Shown: positions 47,131 to 57,735, numbered from the stretch's first letter. The stretch is 64,000 nucleotides of DNA from Pseudoalteromonas arabiensis (GCF_001550155.1 NZ_LRUF01000024.1:410648-474647), one strand, 5' to 3'. The notes: generated by a model from the letters alone, not told the origin. Translations and numbers: made by a program.

Positions 47131-47859
47131 ATGGCAAACGTTTCAATGCGCGATATGCTTCAAGCTGGTGTTCACTTTGGTCACCAAGCACGTTACTGGA
47201 ATCCTAAGATGAAGCCTTTCATCTTCGGCGCTCGTAACCGAGTTCATATCATCAACCTAGAGCAAACTGTACCAATGTTCAACGAAGCACTTAAGTTCTT
47301 ATCGAACGCAGCTTCTAACAAAGGTAAAGTACTTTTCGTTGGTACTAAGCGCGCAGCAAGCGAAGCAGTTAAAGAAGCAGCTCTTCAAAGCGAGCAGTTC
47401 TACGTAAACCACCGTTGGTTAGGTGGTATGTTGACTAACTGGAAAACAGTTCGTCAATCAATCAAGCGTCTTAAAGATCTTGAAGCGCAAAGCCAAGACG
47501 GTACTTTCGAGAAGTTAACTAAGAAAGAAGCGTTAATGCTAACTCGTGAAATGGAAAAGCTTGAAAAGAGCCTTGGTGGTATCAAAGACATGGGTGGTCT
47601 TCCTGACGCACTTTTCGTTATCGATGCAGACCACGAGCACATCGCTATCCGTGAAGCTAACAACCTAGGTATTCCAGTTGTTGCTATCGTTGATACTAAC
47701 TCTAACCCAGACGGCGTTGATTACGTTGTTCCTGGTAACGATGATGCGATCCGTGCTATCCAACTTTACACTGGCGCTGTGTCAGCTGCGATCACTGAAG
47801 GTCGTGAGAACAACATCGTTGCTCAAGCTGAGAAAGACGATTTCGTAGAAGCTGAGTAA
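47131..47859 (+). CDS. rpsB: 30S ribosomal protein S2
   Basis: Small-subunit protein of 242 residues that bridges head and body of the 30S subunit. It begins [30 protein letters not shown], a fully conserved S2 signature. The AGAGGAATT ribosome site precedes the ATG. It heads the long rpsB-to-lpxA block, with a hairpin between it and tsf. Confidence 0.98.
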   Translation: MANVSMRDMLQAGVHFGHQARYWNPKMKPFIFGARNRVHIINLEQTVPMFNEALKFLSNAASNKGKVLFVGTKRAASEAVKEAALQSEQFYVNHRWLGGMLTNWKTVRQSIKRLKDLEAQSQDGTFEKLTKKEALMLTREMEKLEKSLGGIKDMGGLPDALFVIDADHEHIAIREANNLGIPVVAIVDTNSNPDGVDYVVPGNDDAIRAIQLYTGAVSAAITEGRENNIVAQAEKDDFVEAE

Positions 47860-47870
47860 TTAGCTGTCAT

Positions 47871-47910
47871 CAAGTCTTCATCTTAATTAAGGTGAAGACT
47901 TGTTATTCTT
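47871..47910 (+). terminator. Attenuator hairpin between rpsB and tsf
   Basis: CAAGTCTTCATCTT (47871-47884) pairs with AAGGTGAAGACTTG (47889-47902), a 14-pair stem with one G-U pair and AATT loop, followed by a broken T-rich tract. A partial terminator here would set the S2 to EF-Ts ratio. Confidence 0.7.
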
Positions 47911-47964
47911 GTTAAGCGGCCCATACCGCTTCCCTAATAACAGAATTCAATTGAGGATATTCTA

Positions 47965-48816
47965 ATGGCTGTAACTGCTGCCCTAGTTAAAGAATTACGC
48001 GAGCGTACTGGCGCTGGCATGATGGATTGTAAAAAAGCGTTAACTGAAACGAACGGTGACATCGAGTTAGCGATCGAAAACATGCGTAAGAGCGGTGCTG
48101 CAAAGGCTGCTAAAAAAGCAGGTAATATCGCTGCTGAAGGTACAATCTTAATCAAAGAAGGTAACGGTTTCGCTGCGCTTCTTGAAGTTAACTGTCAAAC
48201 TGACTTCGTTGCTAAAGACGGTAACTTCCTTGGTTTCGCTAACCAAGTTCTTGACGCTGCTGCAGAATCTAAAGCAGACATCGATGCGCTTAAAGCACAG
48301 TTCGAAGAAACGCGTGTTGCACTAGTTGCTAAAATTGGTGAAAACATCAATGTTCGTCGCGTTGAGTACATCGATGGTGACAAACTTTCTTCATACCGTC
48401 ACGGCGACCGTATCGGTGTTGTTGTAGTTGGTGAAGCTGACGAAGAAACACTTAAGCAAGTTGCTATGCACGTAGCTGCGTCTAAGCCTGAGTTCGTTAA
48501 CCCAGAAGACGTACCAGCTGACGTTGTTGAGAAAGAAAAAGCAGTTCAAATCGATATCGCGATGAACGAAGGCAAGCCTGCTGAAATCGCTGAGAAGATG
48601 GTTGTTGGCCGTATGAAGAAATTCACTGGTGAGATCTCGCTTACTGGTCAAGCTTTCATCATGGAGCCTAAGAAGACTGTTGGCGAAATTCTTAAAGAGA
48701 AAGGCGCAACTGTTTCTAACTTCATCCGTTTAGAAGTTGGTGAAGGTATCGAGCGTAAAGAAGAAGATTTCGCTGCTGAAGTAGCTGCACAAATTGCTGC
48801 TGCTAAAGGCGAGTAA
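47965..48816 (+). CDS. tsf: Elongation factor Ts
   Basis: Guanine-nucleotide exchange factor that recycles EF-Tu. The 283-residue protein has an N-terminal UBA-like domain with [16 protein letters not shown] (about 11-26), and the EF-Tu contact motif [13 protein letters not shown] (about 76-88) in the core. A GAGGATATTCT leader precedes the ATG. It is followed by a terminator hairpin. Confidence 0.97.
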   Translation: MAVTAALVKELRERTGAGMMDCKKALTETNGDIELAIENMRKSGAAKAAKKAGNIAAEGTILIKEGNGFAALLEVNCQTDFVAKDGNFLGFANQVLDAAAESKADIDALKAQFEETRVALVAKIGENINVRRVEYIDGDKLSSYRHGDRIGVVVVGEADEETLKQVAMHVAASKPEFVNPEDVPADVVEKEKAVQIDIAMNEGKPAEIAEKMVVGRMKKFTGEISLTGQAFIMEPKKTVGEILKEKGATVSNFIRLEVGEGIERKEEDFAAEVAAQIAAAKGE

Positions 48817-48895
48817 TTTTCTGCTTGAGTGATGTGGGCGAAATTAGATGAAATTAATCTGCTATTAGCTTTTGCGTCACTGATGAAAATTCTTT

Positions 48896-48937
48896 AAAAT
48901 AACCGCGTTTTATGTGTAACCATAGCGCGGTTATTTT
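48896..48937 (+). terminator. Terminator between tsf and pyrH
   Basis: AAAATAACCGCG (48896-48907) pairs with CGCGGTTATTTT (48926-48937), a perfect 12-bp stem with an 18-base loop, and the T-run continues. It lies just 31 bases before pyrH, so pyrH needs read-through or a promoter within the tsf tail. Confidence 0.8.
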
Positions 48938-48968
48938 TTATCTCATTACTAAGGCTGGCCCAAATATT

Positions 48969-49718
48969 ATGACTATCAATCGTAAACCTATTTTTAGACG
49001 TGTTCTTCTTAAACTTAGCGGTGAAGCATTAATGGGAGACGAAGGCTTCGGCATCGACCCGAAAGTACTTGACCGTATGGCTCAAGAAATTAAAGAACTT
49101 GTAGAGCTCGACGTAGAAGTAGGTTTGGTTATCGGTGGCGGTAACTTCTTACGTGGTGGTTCATTAGCAGAAGCTGGCATGAACCGCGTAGTGGGTGACC
49201 ACATGGGAATGCTAGCAACAGTAATGAATGGCTTGGCAATGCGCGATGCACTACACCGTGCATTTGTAAATTGCCGCTTAATGTCAGCTATCCCACTAAA
49301 TGGCGTGTGTGATGCTTATAACTGGGCTGAAGCAATCAGCTTATTAAAATCTGGCCGTGTAGTGATTTTCTCAGCGGGTACGGGTAATCCGTTCTTTACT
49401 ACAGATTCTGCCGCGTGTTTACGTGGTATCGAAATTGAAGCTGACACAGTTATCAAAGCGACAAAAGTGGACGGTGTTTATTCTGATGACCCAGTTAAAA
49501 ATCCAGAAGCTACACTATATCGCCACTTGAGCTACAATGAAATCATTGAAAAAGAATTAAAGGTTATGGACTTAGCTGCATTCACTCTTGCACGAGATCA
49601 TAAAATGCCTTTAAGCGTCTTTAATATGAACAAATCTGGCGCGCTGAAACGTGTTATTATGGGTGAAGATGAAGGAACACTTATTTCTTCACAAGCCTCA
49701 GATGAAATAAATAAATAG
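48969..49718 (+). CDS. pyrH: Uridylate kinase
   Basis: Hexameric UMP kinase of the amino-acid-kinase fold. I start at ATG 48969 ([23 protein letters not shown]), since the longer reading runs back through the terminator. The 249 residues include the nucleotide motifs GGGNFLRGG (about 58-66) and [16 protein letters not shown] (about 137-152). frr follows after 17 bases. Confidence 0.96.
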   Translation: MTINRKPIFRRVLLKLSGEALMGDEGFGIDPKVLDRMAQEIKELVELDVEVGLVIGGGNFLRGGSLAEAGMNRVVGDHMGMLATVMNGLAMRDALHRAFVNCRLMSAIPLNGVCDAYNWAEAISLLKSGRVVIFSAGTGNPFFTTDSAACLRGIEIEADTVIKATKVDGVYSDDPVKNPEATLYRHLSYNEIIEKELKVMDLAAFTLARDHKMPLSVFNMNKSGALKRVIMGEDEGTLISSQASDEINK

Positions 49719-49735
49719 ATTATTAGGATTGAACC

Positions 49736-50293
49736 GTGATTAACGATATCAAAAAAGATGCGTCAGAGCGCATGCAAAAAAGTGTTGCGGCACTAGGCAG
49801 CCAATTATCTAAAATTCGCACAGGCCGTGCTCACCCTGCGTTACTTGATGGTATTCAAGTATCTTACTATGGTGCTGATACGCCGTTAAACCAAGTTGCA
49901 AACGTCACAATTGAAGACTCGCGTACACTGGCTATTAGCGTGTTTGACAAGTCATTAGCACAAGCTGTAGAAAAAGCGATCATGGCTTCAGACTTAGGTT
50001 TAAACCCTATGTCTGCAGGTACGGTTATTCGTGTTCCACTTCCTCCACTTACTGAAGAGCGTCGTAAAGACCTTATTAAAATTGTACGTGGTGAAGTTGA
50101 AAGTGGTCGTGTTGCGGTACGTAACATCCGTCGTGATGCGAATGGCGACATTAAGAGCTTATTGAAAGATAAAGACATTTCGGAAGATGAAGCACGTCAA
50201 GCTGAAGATGAAATTCAAAAGCTTACTGATAAGTTCATTAAAGAAATGGATACACAATTAACAGCGAAAGAAGCTGAATTGATGGAAATCTAA
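49736..50293 (+). CDS. frr: Ribosome recycling factor
   Basis: With EF-G it splits the post-termination ribosome. The 185-residue protein mimics tRNA shape; the signature [15 protein letters not shown] is at about 27-41 and [20 protein letters not shown] in the second half. It starts with GTG behind TAGGATT, and is closed by a strong terminator. Confidence 0.97.
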   Translation: MINDIKKDASERMQKSVAALGSQLSKIRTGRAHPALLDGIQVSYYGADTPLNQVANVTIEDSRTLAISVFDKSLAQAVEKAIMASDLGLNPMSAGTVIRVPLPPLTEERRKDLIKIVRGEVESGRVAVRNIRRDANGDIKSLLKDKDISEDEARQAEDEIQKLTDKFIKEMDTQLTAKEAELMEI

Positions 50294-50362
50294 TACGTCC
50301 TGTTTATCTTTCAGGCATTCATCCTGAATAGGTAATTGGCATAACTAAATTTATTAGTTTTG

Positions 50363-50398
50363 AAACGCCGTCTAGGGTATACTAGACGGCGTTTTTTT
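50363..50398 (+). terminator. Rho-independent terminator after frr
   Basis: A perfect 13-bp stem, AAACGCCGTCTAG (50363-50375) and CTAGACGGCGTTT (50382-50394), encloses GGTATA and runs into seven T residues. The T-run ends one base before an in-frame ATG of uppS, so uppS expression must depend on read-through or on a promoter upstream. Confidence 0.9.
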
Positions 50399-50416
50399 AT
50401 GGAATACTCGATATTT

Positions 50417-51178
50417 ATGGTTCTTAACGCTGATAAAATTTCCCAGCAAAGTTTGCCTAAGCATGTCGCTATAATCATGGATGGTAACGGTCGATGGGCG
50501 CAAGCTAAAAATCGCCCACGTGTTTACGGGCACAAAAAGGGCGTTGATGCGGTGCGTCAATCAGTGCAATTTTGTACTCGCTTAGGTATTCAGTCATTAA
50601 CACTATTTGCGTTTAGTAGTGAAAATTGGCGCCGCCCAGAGGACGAAGTAAATACACTTATGGAGTTGTTTTTATTCGTACTGGGCAAAGAAGTAAAAAA
50701 ACTTCATAAAAATAATGTAAAACTAAATATCATTGGTGATTTATCACGTTTTTCTGAAGGTTTACGACACAAAGTAGATGCTGCGCACGAACTTACTCGC
50801 AACAACACTGGGTTAGAATTAAATGTCGCGGCTAATTATGGTGGTCGTTGGGATATTACCAATGCCGCAACACAGCTTGCCAAGAAAGTCGCTGCGGGTG
50901 AGTTAGACGCAGATGAAATCACTGAGCAGCATATGAACGACCACATGAGTATGGCAGGACAGGTGGAACTTGATTTGATGATCCGTACCGGTGGTGATTT
51001 ACGCATTAGTAACTTTCTTTTGTGGCAAGCTGCTTATGCTGAGCTTTACTTTACAGATACGCTTTGGCCAGATTTTGATGAAGCTGCTTTTGCTGACGCT
51101 ATCGCTTGTTACGTTGCCAGAGAGCGACGATTTGGTTGTACCGGTGAACAAATAAAACAATTACTCGCCGAAACCTAA
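50417..51178 (+). CDS. uppS: (2E,6E)-farnesyl-diphosphate-specific undecaprenyl diphosphate synthase
   Basis: Cis-prenyltransferase making the C55 lipid carrier for peptidoglycan and O-antigen. From ATG 50417 the protein has 253 residues, the E. coli length, and begins [27 protein letters not shown] with the catalytic Asp at 22. [14 protein letters not shown] and [23 protein letters not shown] regions are intact. An earlier in-frame ATG at 50399 directly abuts the terminator T-run and has no ribosome site. cdsA follows after 22 bases. Confidence 0.94.
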   Translation: MVLNADKISQQSLPKHVAIIMDGNGRWAQAKNRPRVYGHKKGVDAVRQSVQFCTRLGIQSLTLFAFSSENWRRPEDEVNTLMELFLFVLGKEVKKLHKNNVKLNIIGDLSRFSEGLRHKVDAAHELTRNNTGLELNVAANYGGRWDITNAATQLAKKVAAGELDADEITEQHMNDHMSMAGQVELDLMIRTGGDLRISNFLLWQAAYAELYFTDTLWPDFDEAAFADAIACYVARERRFGCTGEQIKQLLAET

Positions 51179-51200
51179 TTACTAGTTGAAGGTACACACA

Positions 51201-52067
51201 TTGCTTAAACAACGAATTTTAACCTCACTTGTACTTGCGCCACTTGCACTTGTATTGGTTTTTTATACCCCACTTACTTTATTTAGTTATATCGCTGCCG
51301 GTATTGTTTTACTCGGTGCGTGGGAATGGTCTGCTTTTATGGGCCTATGCGATAAATTCAAACGGCTAGGCTTTGTCGCTGCGACCGCTGTCATTCTTGC
51401 TCTTCTAAATTGGCATTGGCCGATAGAGTCGCTTTGGCAAAATGGTAAGCTGGTGGGCGATGCTAATTATTTGTTTACCTTGTCATTCGCGTGGTGGATT
51501 GTTGCCACTTATTTAGTATGGCGCTACCCCGCCATGGCGAAAGCTTGGAATGAAGGCCTTGTGATGCGAGCGATAGCAGGCTTTCTAACCCTCGTGCCAT
51601 TATGGTTGGCGTTAAATACCTTAAGAAGTGCGGGCTATAACGAATCGACTCACTTTGGTTCAATGCTGATTTTAGTGGTTTTAGGTATTGTTTGGAGTGC
51701 AGACATCGGCGCTTATTTCACAGGTAAGAACTTAGGTAAACGTAAATTAATGCCTAAAGTCAGCCCTAATAAAACCATTGAAGGGTTACTTGGTGGGGTC
51801 GTCGCATCGGTTATCTTCGTGTTGGCTTTTTGTCACTTTAGCGACGTTGATATGGCTGTTTGGCCTGTTTATGCCATTATGACTGCATTTATAGCACTGT
51901 TTTCTGCGGTGGGTGACTTACTTGAAAGTATGTTTAAACGTGAAGCGGGTTTAAAAGACAGCGGTTCATGTTTACCAGGTCATGGCGGTATCTTAGACCG
52001 TATTGACAGTCTCACTGCAGCAGCACCTATTTTCGTGCTTTGTTATGCATGGACATTAAGTTTATGA
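51201..52067 (+). CDS. cdsA: Phosphatidate cytidylyltransferase
   Basis: Makes CDP-diacylglycerol from phosphatidate and CTP in the inner membrane. I take TTG 51201 as start, since AAGGT lies seven bases upstream and the protein then begins MLKQRILTSLVLAPL like CdsA; it has 288 residues and about eight hydrophobic helices. The C-terminal signature spans FKREAGLKDSGSCLPGHGGILDRIDS. The stop overlaps dxr by four bases (ATGA). Confidence 0.94.
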   Translation: MLKQRILTSLVLAPLALVLVFYTPLTLFSYIAAGIVLLGAWEWSAFMGLCDKFKRLGFVAATAVILALLNWHWPIESLWQNGKLVGDANYLFTLSFAWWIVATYLVWRYPAMAKAWNEGLVMRAIAGFLTLVPLWLALNTLRSAGYNESTHFGSMLILVVLGIVWSADIGAYFTGKNLGKRKLMPKVSPNKTIEGLLGGVVASVIFVLAFCHFSDVDMAVWPVYAIMTAFIALFSAVGDLLESMFKREAGLKDSGSCLPGHGGILDRIDSLTAAAPIFVLCYAWTLSL

Positions 52068-53263
52068 GCAAGACTGAACAACTGGTAGTGCTTGGTGCAA
52101 CGGGGTCAATCGGCCTAAGTACGTTAGATGTTGTCGCTCGAAATACGGATCGCTTCGCTATTTTTGCGTTAACCGCAGGGCAGAACGCTGAAAAAATGGC
52201 TGAACTTTGTTTAGCGCATCAACCGAAATTTGCTGTTATGGCTAATAGTGCGGCAGCAAAGGCGTTATCAAGCTTACTTGCAAATACACCCTGTACGACC
52301 GAAGTGCTTGCAGGCGTAGAAGCAATGAGCGAGCTTGCGGCTCACCCCGACGTTAATACAGTGATGTCGGCTATTGTGGGAGCAGCAGGCTTACTACCCA
52401 CCTTGAGTGCCGTTGAAGCCGGTAAGAAAGTACTGCTTGCTAATAAAGAATCGTTGGTGATGTCAGGTCAGTTGTTTATTGACAAAGTAAAGCAACATGG
52501 CGCAACACTACTGCCAATTGATAGCGAACATAATGCTATTTTTCAATGCATGCCTGCATCATTACAGAACACATCAGGGTTACTTGGTGATAACGGCGTG
52601 AGCAAAATCTTGTTAACAGGCTCTGGTGGGCCATTTTTAACCCGTGATTTAGCCACATTATCATCTGTTACAGTCGCTGAGGCGGTGGCTCACCCTAACT
52701 GGTCTATGGGACAAAAGATTTCTGTTGATTCAGCGACCATGATGAACAAAGGCCTCGAATTCATTGAAGCGAAATGGTTATTTAACTGTCACGCCAGTGA
52801 TATTGAAGTGGTCATTCATCCGCAAAGTATTATTCACTCAATGGTACAGTATCAAGATGGCTCTGTGCTTGCGCAAATGGGAAATCCAGATATGCGCACA
52901 CCTATCGCACATGCACTTGCTTTTCCAGATCGTGTTGATGCAGGTGTGAAGCCCCTCGACTTTTCAGAGCTAGCTGATTTTACGTTTACTAAACCTGATT
53001 ATGCACGTTATCCAAATTTAAAATTAGCAATCGACGCCAGTGAAATGGGGCAAGGTGCAACAACGACAGTCAACGCTGCCAATGAAGTCGCTGTTGCGGC
53101 ATTTTTAAATGGGCAAATTGGCTTTACAGATATTTTCCGTGTTAATGCGCAGACATTAGAGTCAACCTTGAATGTTAATGTACAAACACTTGAAGAAATA
53201 TTAGCGTGCGATAAAGCTGCACGTATTAAAGCGCTTGAACTTGTTAAAAAGGGCATGAATTAA
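52064..53263 (+). CDS. dxr: 1-deoxy-D-xylulose 5-phosphate reductoisomerase
   Basis: Second MEP-pathway enzyme, NADPH-dependent conversion of DXP to MEP. The 399-residue protein starts at the ATG overlapping the cdsA stop, with the NADPH motif VLGATGSIGLSTLDVV (about 8-23). LLPIDSEHNAIFQCM and GSGGPF carry the metal and substrate residues. Here dxr follows cdsA, whereas E. coli has dxr before uppS. rseP begins one base after its stop. Confidence 0.96.
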   Translation: MSKTEQLVVLGATGSIGLSTLDVVARNTDRFAIFALTAGQNAEKMAELCLAHQPKFAVMANSAAAKALSSLLANTPCTTEVLAGVEAMSELAAHPDVNTVMSAIVGAAGLLPTLSAVEAGKKVLLANKESLVMSGQLFIDKVKQHGATLLPIDSEHNAIFQCMPASLQNTSGLLGDNGVSKILLTGSGGPFLTRDLATLSSVTVAEAVAHPNWSMGQKISVDSATMMNKGLEFIEAKWLFNCHASDIEVVIHPQSIIHSMVQYQDGSVLAQMGNPDMRTPIAHALAFPDRVDAGVKPLDFSELADFTFTKPDYARYPNLKLAIDASEMGQGATTTVNAANEVAVAAFLNGQIGFTDIFRVNAQTLESTLNVNVQTLEEILACDKAARIKALELVKKGMN

Positions 53264-53264
53264 G

Positions 53265-54617
53265 ATGTTTGATTTTTTCTGGAATTTAGGCTCATTCATT
53301 CTTGCACTGGGAATTTTAGTGACCGTGCATGAATATGGTCATTTTTGGGTGGCGCGTAAAGCCGGTGTAAAGGTTTTACGCTTTTCAATTGGCTTTGGCA
53401 AACCACTTATAAAATGGTACGACAAGCATAAAACAGAATACGTCATTGCTGCTATCCCATTGGGTGGCTATGTTAAAATGCTGGATGAACGAGTTGACGA
53501 AGTCCCGCCGGAGCAGCGCCATCTATCATTTAATGCCAAGTCTGTAAAAGCCCGTATTGCCATTGTTGCAGCGGGTCCCATGGCGAACTTCTTATTTGCT
53601 ATTTTTGCCCTTGCGGTAATGTATATGGTGGGCGTCCAGTCATTAAAACCTGTCGTTGGTGAGGTCACGCAAGGTAGCCGTGCAGAGTCAGCAAATATCG
53701 AAGCAAACCAACAAATTATCAAAATAGGTGAAGATGATATTAGCACTTGGCAAGATGCTACTTTCTCATTAATGAGTCGTTTAGGTGAGCAAAGTGTTGT
53801 GGTGACATTACGCGACCAAAATTACCAAAAGCATGTTCGTACATTGAACCTAGATGGGTGGAAGTTAGATCAACAAGATGTGCCTCCGCTAACGTCGATT
53901 GGTATTGTTCCATTTAGACCTAAAGCGACATTAACGGTCGCGCAAATCAATAAAGGTTCTGCAGCTGAGCGGGCTGGTCTTCAGGTAAATGATACAATCG
54001 CAGCAGTAAATGGCGAAAATATCAGCGATTGGACCCAGTTAGTCTCTATAATTCAACAATCACCTAACAAATCCTTACAATTTAGTGTAAAAAGACAAGG
54101 TAGCATTGAGTCACTTACTGTCACACCCGATGGCCGTGATAACGATGCTGGCGTGTTGCAAGGGTTTTTAGGAGTTGCACCAAAGGTCGAGCCTTGGCCA
54201 GAAAACTACATTGAAACTAGACATTATGGCCCTGTCGATAGTATTGTGCTGGGCATAAAAGAAACATGGCGTTTAATAACCTTAAGTTTTGATATGATTG
54301 GCAACCTCATTACGGGTCAAGTGTCAGTTAAAAACTTAAGTGGGCCCGTAGGCATTGCAGTGGGGGCGGGGACTAGCGTAAGCTATGGCTTGGTTGCATT
54401 TTTAAGCTTTTTAGCATTAATCAGTGTTAACCTTGGCGTATTTAACTTATTGCCGTTGCCAGTGCTTGATGGTGGGCACTTAATGTATTACATAATTGAA
54501 CTTTTTCGTAAGAAGCCTGTCTCTGAAAAGACACAAGAGTTTGGTTTTAAATTGGGCGCCTTACTGCTCATATTTTTAACATGTTTCGCTTTGTTCAATG
54601 ATGTATCACGTTTATAA
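53265..54617 (+). CDS. rseP: Site-2 protease RseP
   Basis: Intramembrane zinc metalloprotease that cuts RseA to release sigmaE. The 450-residue protein has HEYGH at 22-26 in the first helix, two periplasmic PDZ domains (about 115-200 and 205-300), and the LDGGH third-ligand motif (about 402-406) in NLLPLPVLDGGHLM. It starts one base after dxr, and precedes bamA as in E. coli. Confidence 0.95.
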   Translation: MFDFFWNLGSFILALGILVTVHEYGHFWVARKAGVKVLRFSIGFGKPLIKWYDKHKTEYVIAAIPLGGYVKMLDERVDEVPPEQRHLSFNAKSVKARIAIVAAGPMANFLFAIFALAVMYMVGVQSLKPVVGEVTQGSRAESANIEANQQIIKIGEDDISTWQDATFSLMSRLGEQSVVVTLRDQNYQKHVRTLNLDGWKLDQQDVPPLTSIGIVPFRPKATLTVAQINKGSAAERAGLQVNDTIAAVNGENISDWTQLVSIIQQSPNKSLQFSVKRQGSIESLTVTPDGRDNDAGVLQGFLGVAPKVEPWPENYIETRHYGPVDSIVLGIKETWRLITLSFDMIGNLITGQVSVKNLSGPVGIAVGAGTSVSYGLVAFLSFLALISVNLGVFNLLPLPVLDGGHLMYYIIELFRKKPVSEKTQEFGFKLGALLLIFLTCFALFNDVSRL

Positions 54618-54724
54618 CAAGTAAGCGGAAAATTCCAATTTGAACACGATTGTAAAACACTGCAAAAAGTTAAATTTACAAGGTGTTGAGCGGTAATACA
54701 GTTGTAAAGGATAAAGATAACAAA

Positions 54725-57196
54725 ATGGCTATAAAAAAACATTTGGCAGTTTCAAGTTTATTAGGTGCAAGCTTTGCAGCCCTAGGCCAAAACTCCTTTA
54801 TTGTAGAAGATTTAAAAGTTGAAGGTTTACAACGTGTTGCATTAGGTGCTGCACTGACGCATATTCCGATCAACGTGGGCGATAATATTGATGAGTACAC
54901 AATTTCAAGAACCATAAAGTCACTCTATCGTTCAGGTCACTTTGATAATATTAAAGCGTTGCGTGACGGCAATAATGTTATTTTCCGTGTCACTGAGCGC
55001 CCAACAATCAGTTTGATTGAATTCGACGGCAATAAAGATATTAAAGATGAGCAGTTAAACGAATCACTTGATCAACAAGATATTCGTACCGGTGAGCCTC
55101 TTGATAAAACCGTCCTTGATAATATTGAAAAAGGGCTTGTTGAGTTCTTCCATAGTATTGGTAAATACAATGCTAAAGTTGAAGTAAGCATCACCAAGCT
55201 ACCTCGTAACCGTGTAAAGTTATTATTTAAGTTTGATGAAGGTGACGCTGCGTCAATTCGTCAAATAAACCTTGTTGGTAATGAACTTTTCTCAGATGAA
55301 GAGCTGCTCAAATTGGCTGAATCTCAACAAGATTTGCCATGGTGGAAGTTCATGTCAAGTGACCGCTATCAGAAACAAACGATTGAAGGCGATCTTGAAA
55401 AAATCCGCAGTTACTATCTAGACCGTGGTTACTTACGCTTTAATATTGATTCCACACAAGTGTCTGTGAGCCCTGAGCGAGATTCAGTATATGTGACTGC
55501 AAACATGACTGAGGGTGTTAAATACACTGTAAAAGGGTTTGACTTTATCGGTGACTTACTTGGCCGCGAAGAGCTTATTAAAAGTGTTATTCCACTTAAA
55601 GCGGGTGAATTGTATAACGGTTCTGTGGTTACCTCATCAGAAGAGTTTATTAAGAGCTACCTAGCCCGATTTGGCTATGCGAATGCTGAAGTACGCACGA
55701 TTCCTGAAATCGATGATGAAAATAAAGAAGTGCAGTTAACGCTGTCGGTAGACCCTGGCAAGCGTGTATATGTGCGTCGTATTATCGTTGGCGGTAACCA
55801 AAATACTTCAGACGAAGTTGTTCGTCGTGAAATGACCCAGCTTGAAGGTGCGTGGCTTTCTAATCAAAACCTTGAACGCTCTAAATTGCAAATCCAACGT
55901 TTGCCGTATATGGAAAGCGTTGACTTCAATGTTGTTCCTGTCCCTGGTGTTGATGACCAAGTAGACGTCGATTTTACCGTGAAAGAACAGTCAGCAGGTA
56001 GCTTTAATGCAGGTCTTGCCTATGGTTCTTACTTAGGTCTGCAATTTAACATTGGTGTCAGTGAGTCGAACTTCTTAGGTACTGGTAACCAAATTGGTTT
56101 TAATATCAATACGTCACGCGGTTCAGAGCGTATTAGCTTATCGTATACTGACCCGTACTTCACCCCAGATGGTGTTTCGCAGGGCAGTAGCATTTTCTAT
56201 AGTAACTATGATGCAAGTAAATTTAGCCTCATCGACTATAAATCGAAAAGCTATGGTATCGGTACCAATATTGGTTTCCCAATTGATGCTGTAAACCGTA
56301 TAAATTTCGGTATCCGTTGGATTGAAGAAGAGTTATCGGATATCGCAGAATACGAGCAAACACGCGTAATGCGAGAAACCTTCTTAGACCCTGAAAACCC
56401 AGATGCTGGCTTTAACTTTACTAAATACGAGTTGAGCACAGGTTGGTCGCGAGTGACAGTAAACCGTGGTTTATTCCCATCAGCGGGTTCGCGTCAATCA
56501 CTTAATCTAACGGCAACAACACCGAACTCAGATTTAACTTACTTTAAGTTAAATTATGACTCACGTTTTTACTGGCCGATTAGTAATGACCATCGTTGGG
56601 TATTCTCAACACGTGCAGCGCTTGCTTATGGTAATGGTTACGGTTCAACCAATGGGTTTGATCAAACATTACCGTTCCAAGAGTACTTCCGTATTACTGA
56701 GATGGAATTACGTGGTTTTGATAGAAATACCATTTTACCACGTGCTGTATCACGTACACCGCAAACAATCCCAGGTACGCCACAAGACGATGGTACAACA
56801 ACCGGCAGTATTGGTGGGGCGTCAGAATTTGACGTATTAAGATTGCAAGGCCGAATTGGTGGTAACGCTAAAGCGGTTGCAGGTATGGAGCTGATTGTAC
56901 CAACTCCATTCTTGGATGAAGAAAACACGAGTTCTGTACGTACAAGCTTCTTCGTAGATGCTGCGAACGTATGGGACACAGAGTTTAACGTTGACCGTTA
57001 CCAAAACTTAGCCCCTGATCAACGCGCAAAACTAGAGGATTATTCAGATCCGATGCGCTTTAGGGTATCAACCGGTCTTTCACTACAATGGATCTCTCCA
57101 ATGGGTCCGATGCTGATCAGTTTTGCGTATCCATTGCAAAAAGAAGAAGATGACGATACGAAGACCATCAGCTTTAATATTAGTAATACATTCTAA
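54725..57196 (+). CDS. bamA: Outer membrane protein assembly factor BamA
   Basis: Core of the BAM complex that inserts beta-barrels into the outer membrane. I start at ATG 54725, so the protein begins with a signal peptide MAIKKHLAVSSLLGASFAALGQ and has 823 residues. Five POTRA domains occupy about 24-420, then a 16-strand barrel with the conserved loop-6 RGF motif (MELRGFDRN, about 670) and an aromatic C-terminus SFNISNTF. skp follows after 11 bases. Confidence 0.96.
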   Translation: MAIKKHLAVSSLLGASFAALGQNSFIVEDLKVEGLQRVALGAALTHIPINVGDNIDEYTISRTIKSLYRSGHFDNIKALRDGNNVIFRVTERPTISLIEFDGNKDIKDEQLNESLDQQDIRTGEPLDKTVLDNIEKGLVEFFHSIGKYNAKVEVSITKLPRNRVKLLFKFDEGDAASIRQINLVGNELFSDEELLKLAESQQDLPWWKFMSSDRYQKQTIEGDLEKIRSYYLDRGYLRFNIDSTQVSVSPERDSVYVTANMTEGVKYTVKGFDFIGDLLGREELIKSVIPLKAGELYNGSVVTSSEEFIKSYLARFGYANAEVRTIPEIDDENKEVQLTLSVDPGKRVYVRRIIVGGNQNTSDEVVRREMTQLEGAWLSNQNLERSKLQIQRLPYMESVDFNVVPVPGVDDQVDVDFTVKEQSAGSFNAGLAYGSYLGLQFNIGVSESNFLGTGNQIGFNINTSRGSERISLSYTDPYFTPDGVSQGSSIFYSNYDASKFSLIDYKSKSYGIGTNIGFPIDAVNRINFGIRWIEEELSDIAEYEQTRVMRETFLDPENPDAGFNFTKYELSTGWSRVTVNRGLFPSAGSRQSLNLTATTPNSDLTYFKLNYDSRFYWPISNDHRWVFSTRAALAYGNGYGSTNGFDQTLPFQEYFRITEMELRGFDRNTILPRAVSRTPQTIPGTPQDDGTTTGSIGGASEFDVLRLQGRIGGNAKAVAGMELIVPTPFLDEENTSSVRTSFFVDAANVWDTEFNVDRYQNLAPDQRAKLEDYSDPMRFRVSTGLSLQWISPMGPMLISFAYPLQKEEDDDTKTISFNISNTF

Positions 57197-57207
57197 AGGA
57201 GTTTTTT

Positions 57208-57726
57208 GTGAAAAAATCAATTAAATCAACAGCGTTTGCACTACTTGCTACTTTATCAATGGGTCTGTCTACCAGTGCATTTGCACATAAAGTCGCTATT
57301 GTTGACATGCAAGAAATCTATAAACAAATCCCTCAAATGGCAAAAGTAGAGCAAACACTTGAAGCTGAGTTTGCTGAACGCCGTCAAGAGCTTGAAAAAT
57401 TGCAGGGTGATATCCGTTTTGAAGCTGAAAAGTTCAAGCGTGAAGCAACAACAATGAGTGACAAGCAAAAAGAAGAATTACGTACTAAGATTCAAGGTAT
57501 GCAACAACAGCTGGCTGAAAAGGGTCGTCCGTTAGAGCAAGAAATCAAAATGCGTCAAAACCAAGAGTTAGCAAAAGTTCAAAAGCTAATTCTCGATGCG
57601 ATTGAAGAAGTGGCTAAAGCTGGTAAGTACGACGAAGTAAAAGTTAAAGAAACAACAATCTACGTTAACCCGAAAACAGTGTCTGACTTATCAGATAAAG
57701 TTGTTGAAAAAGTAAGTAAGCAATAG
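57208..57726 (+). CDS. skp: Periplasmic chaperone Skp (OmpH family)
   Basis: Trimeric jellyfish-shaped holdase for unfolded outer membrane proteins. The 172-residue precursor has a signal peptide cut after AFA (residue 26), a short beta start HKVAIVDMQEIYKQIPQ, and long coiled-coil arms (about 50-130). The start is GTG with an AAAGGAG ribosome site six bases upstream. It is placed between bamA and lpxD, the conserved position. Confidence 0.93.
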   Translation: MKKSIKSTAFALLATLSMGLSTSAFAHKVAIVDMQEIYKQIPQMAKVEQTLEAEFAERRQELEKLQGDIRFEAEKFKREATTMSDKQKEELRTKIQGMQQQLAEKGRPLEQEIKMRQNQELAKVQKLILDAIEEVAKAGKYDEVKVKETTIYVNPKTVSDLSDKVVEKVSKQ

Positions 57727-57735
57727 AAATTACAT

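Noticed and set aside
54618..54724. SigmaE promoter before bamA
   Set aside because: bamA and skp are sigmaE targets in E. coli, but no GGAACTT element with a properly spaced -10 could be found in this gap.
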